Source: Christensenella sp. UBA3857
Lineage (GTDB): Bacteria > Bacillota > Clostridia > Christensenellales > CAG-138
Length of the DNA stretch: 5,651 bases
Direction of reading: 5' to 3'
NCBI GenBank assembly: GCA_002392505.1
Contig: DGHD01000038.1
Span: 6,422 to 12,072, forward strand
The notes under the pieces are model-generated. The model had not been told where the DNA came from and did not search any database. It saw only the letters and a list, made by a program, of their open reading frames with translations. Below, piece by piece: positions 5,561 through 5,651 of the stretch; position 1 is the first letter of the stretch, and every line of letters begins with the position of its first letter. The position numbers and the translations under genes were made by a program.

Positions 5561-5651
5561 AAAAAGGGATTTCACCTTGGGCGCATTCACTTAGCGATAT
5601 GCAGCCTCAAAAGGTATCTATTTGCGCCCTGCTGCGCCCGCCATGCTCGAA
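5561..5651. other. Right-hand tail without a gene; short inverted repeats
   Basis: No supported reading frame is present in these 91 bases. GGGCGCA at 5579-5585 is complementary to two copies of TGCGCCC (5623-5629 and 5633-5639), so two alternative long-loop hairpins are possible. AGGGATTTC at 5565-5573 repeats the start of hairpin 3 upstream of the DUF559 gene. No T-tract terminator for that gene is visible within the window. Confidence 0.5.

Noticed and set aside
5213..5590. 125-codon minus-strand frame over the DUF559 gene
   Set aside because: It is antisense to a gene with all PD-(D/E)XK motifs in order and has no recognisable features of its own.

Overview
The window looks like a piece of a Gram-positive, moderately GC-rich chromosome, most likely a gut-type member of the Clostridia. 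Three things suggest this: lipoprotein signal peptides with clean lipoboxes, good Shine-Dalgarno sequences (AAGGAGG, AGAAGG), and an ECF-type S component next to rmuC. The taxonomic call is an inference from gene style and composition. All genes I support lie on the plus strand.

Layout. Bases 1-732 hold the C-terminal part of an exported SGNH/GDSL-like hydrolase, entered in the middle of a QEPT tandem-repeat linker. A hairpin at 746-778 probably ends that transcript. Bases 842-1825 encode a lipoprotein of the PstS-like (PBP-like) substrate-binding family. Bases 1869-3065 encode a second lipoprotein of unrecognised family, possibly a beta-propeller. The second and third proteins, and the visible part of the first, carry low-complexity Pro/Thr-rich linkers, so 1-3065 reads as a block of cell-surface proteins. 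A strong intrinsic terminator at 3084-3119 closes it.

A perfect TATAAT box at 3135-3140 then opens a two-gene operon: an ECF transporter S component (3171-3692) and rmuC (3696-5048), only 3 bases apart. The position of this promoter argues for the third in-frame ATG as the start of the S component.

From 5035 the character changes. The last bases of rmuC and the first half of a palindrome are duplicated in tandem (period 35). They are followed by four consecutive stem-loops (5090-5187). These lead into a small DUF559/Vsr-like PD-(D/E)XK endonuclease gene (5192-5560), which is clearly less GC-rich than its neighbours (about 49% against about 63% by hand count of sampled lines). The gene's ribosome binding site sits in the loop of the last hairpin. 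This palindrome-plus-nuclease unit looks like an inserted cassette, comparable in logic to REP/RAYT units, and is the most interesting part of the window. The last 91 bases hold no supported gene, only short inverted repeats.
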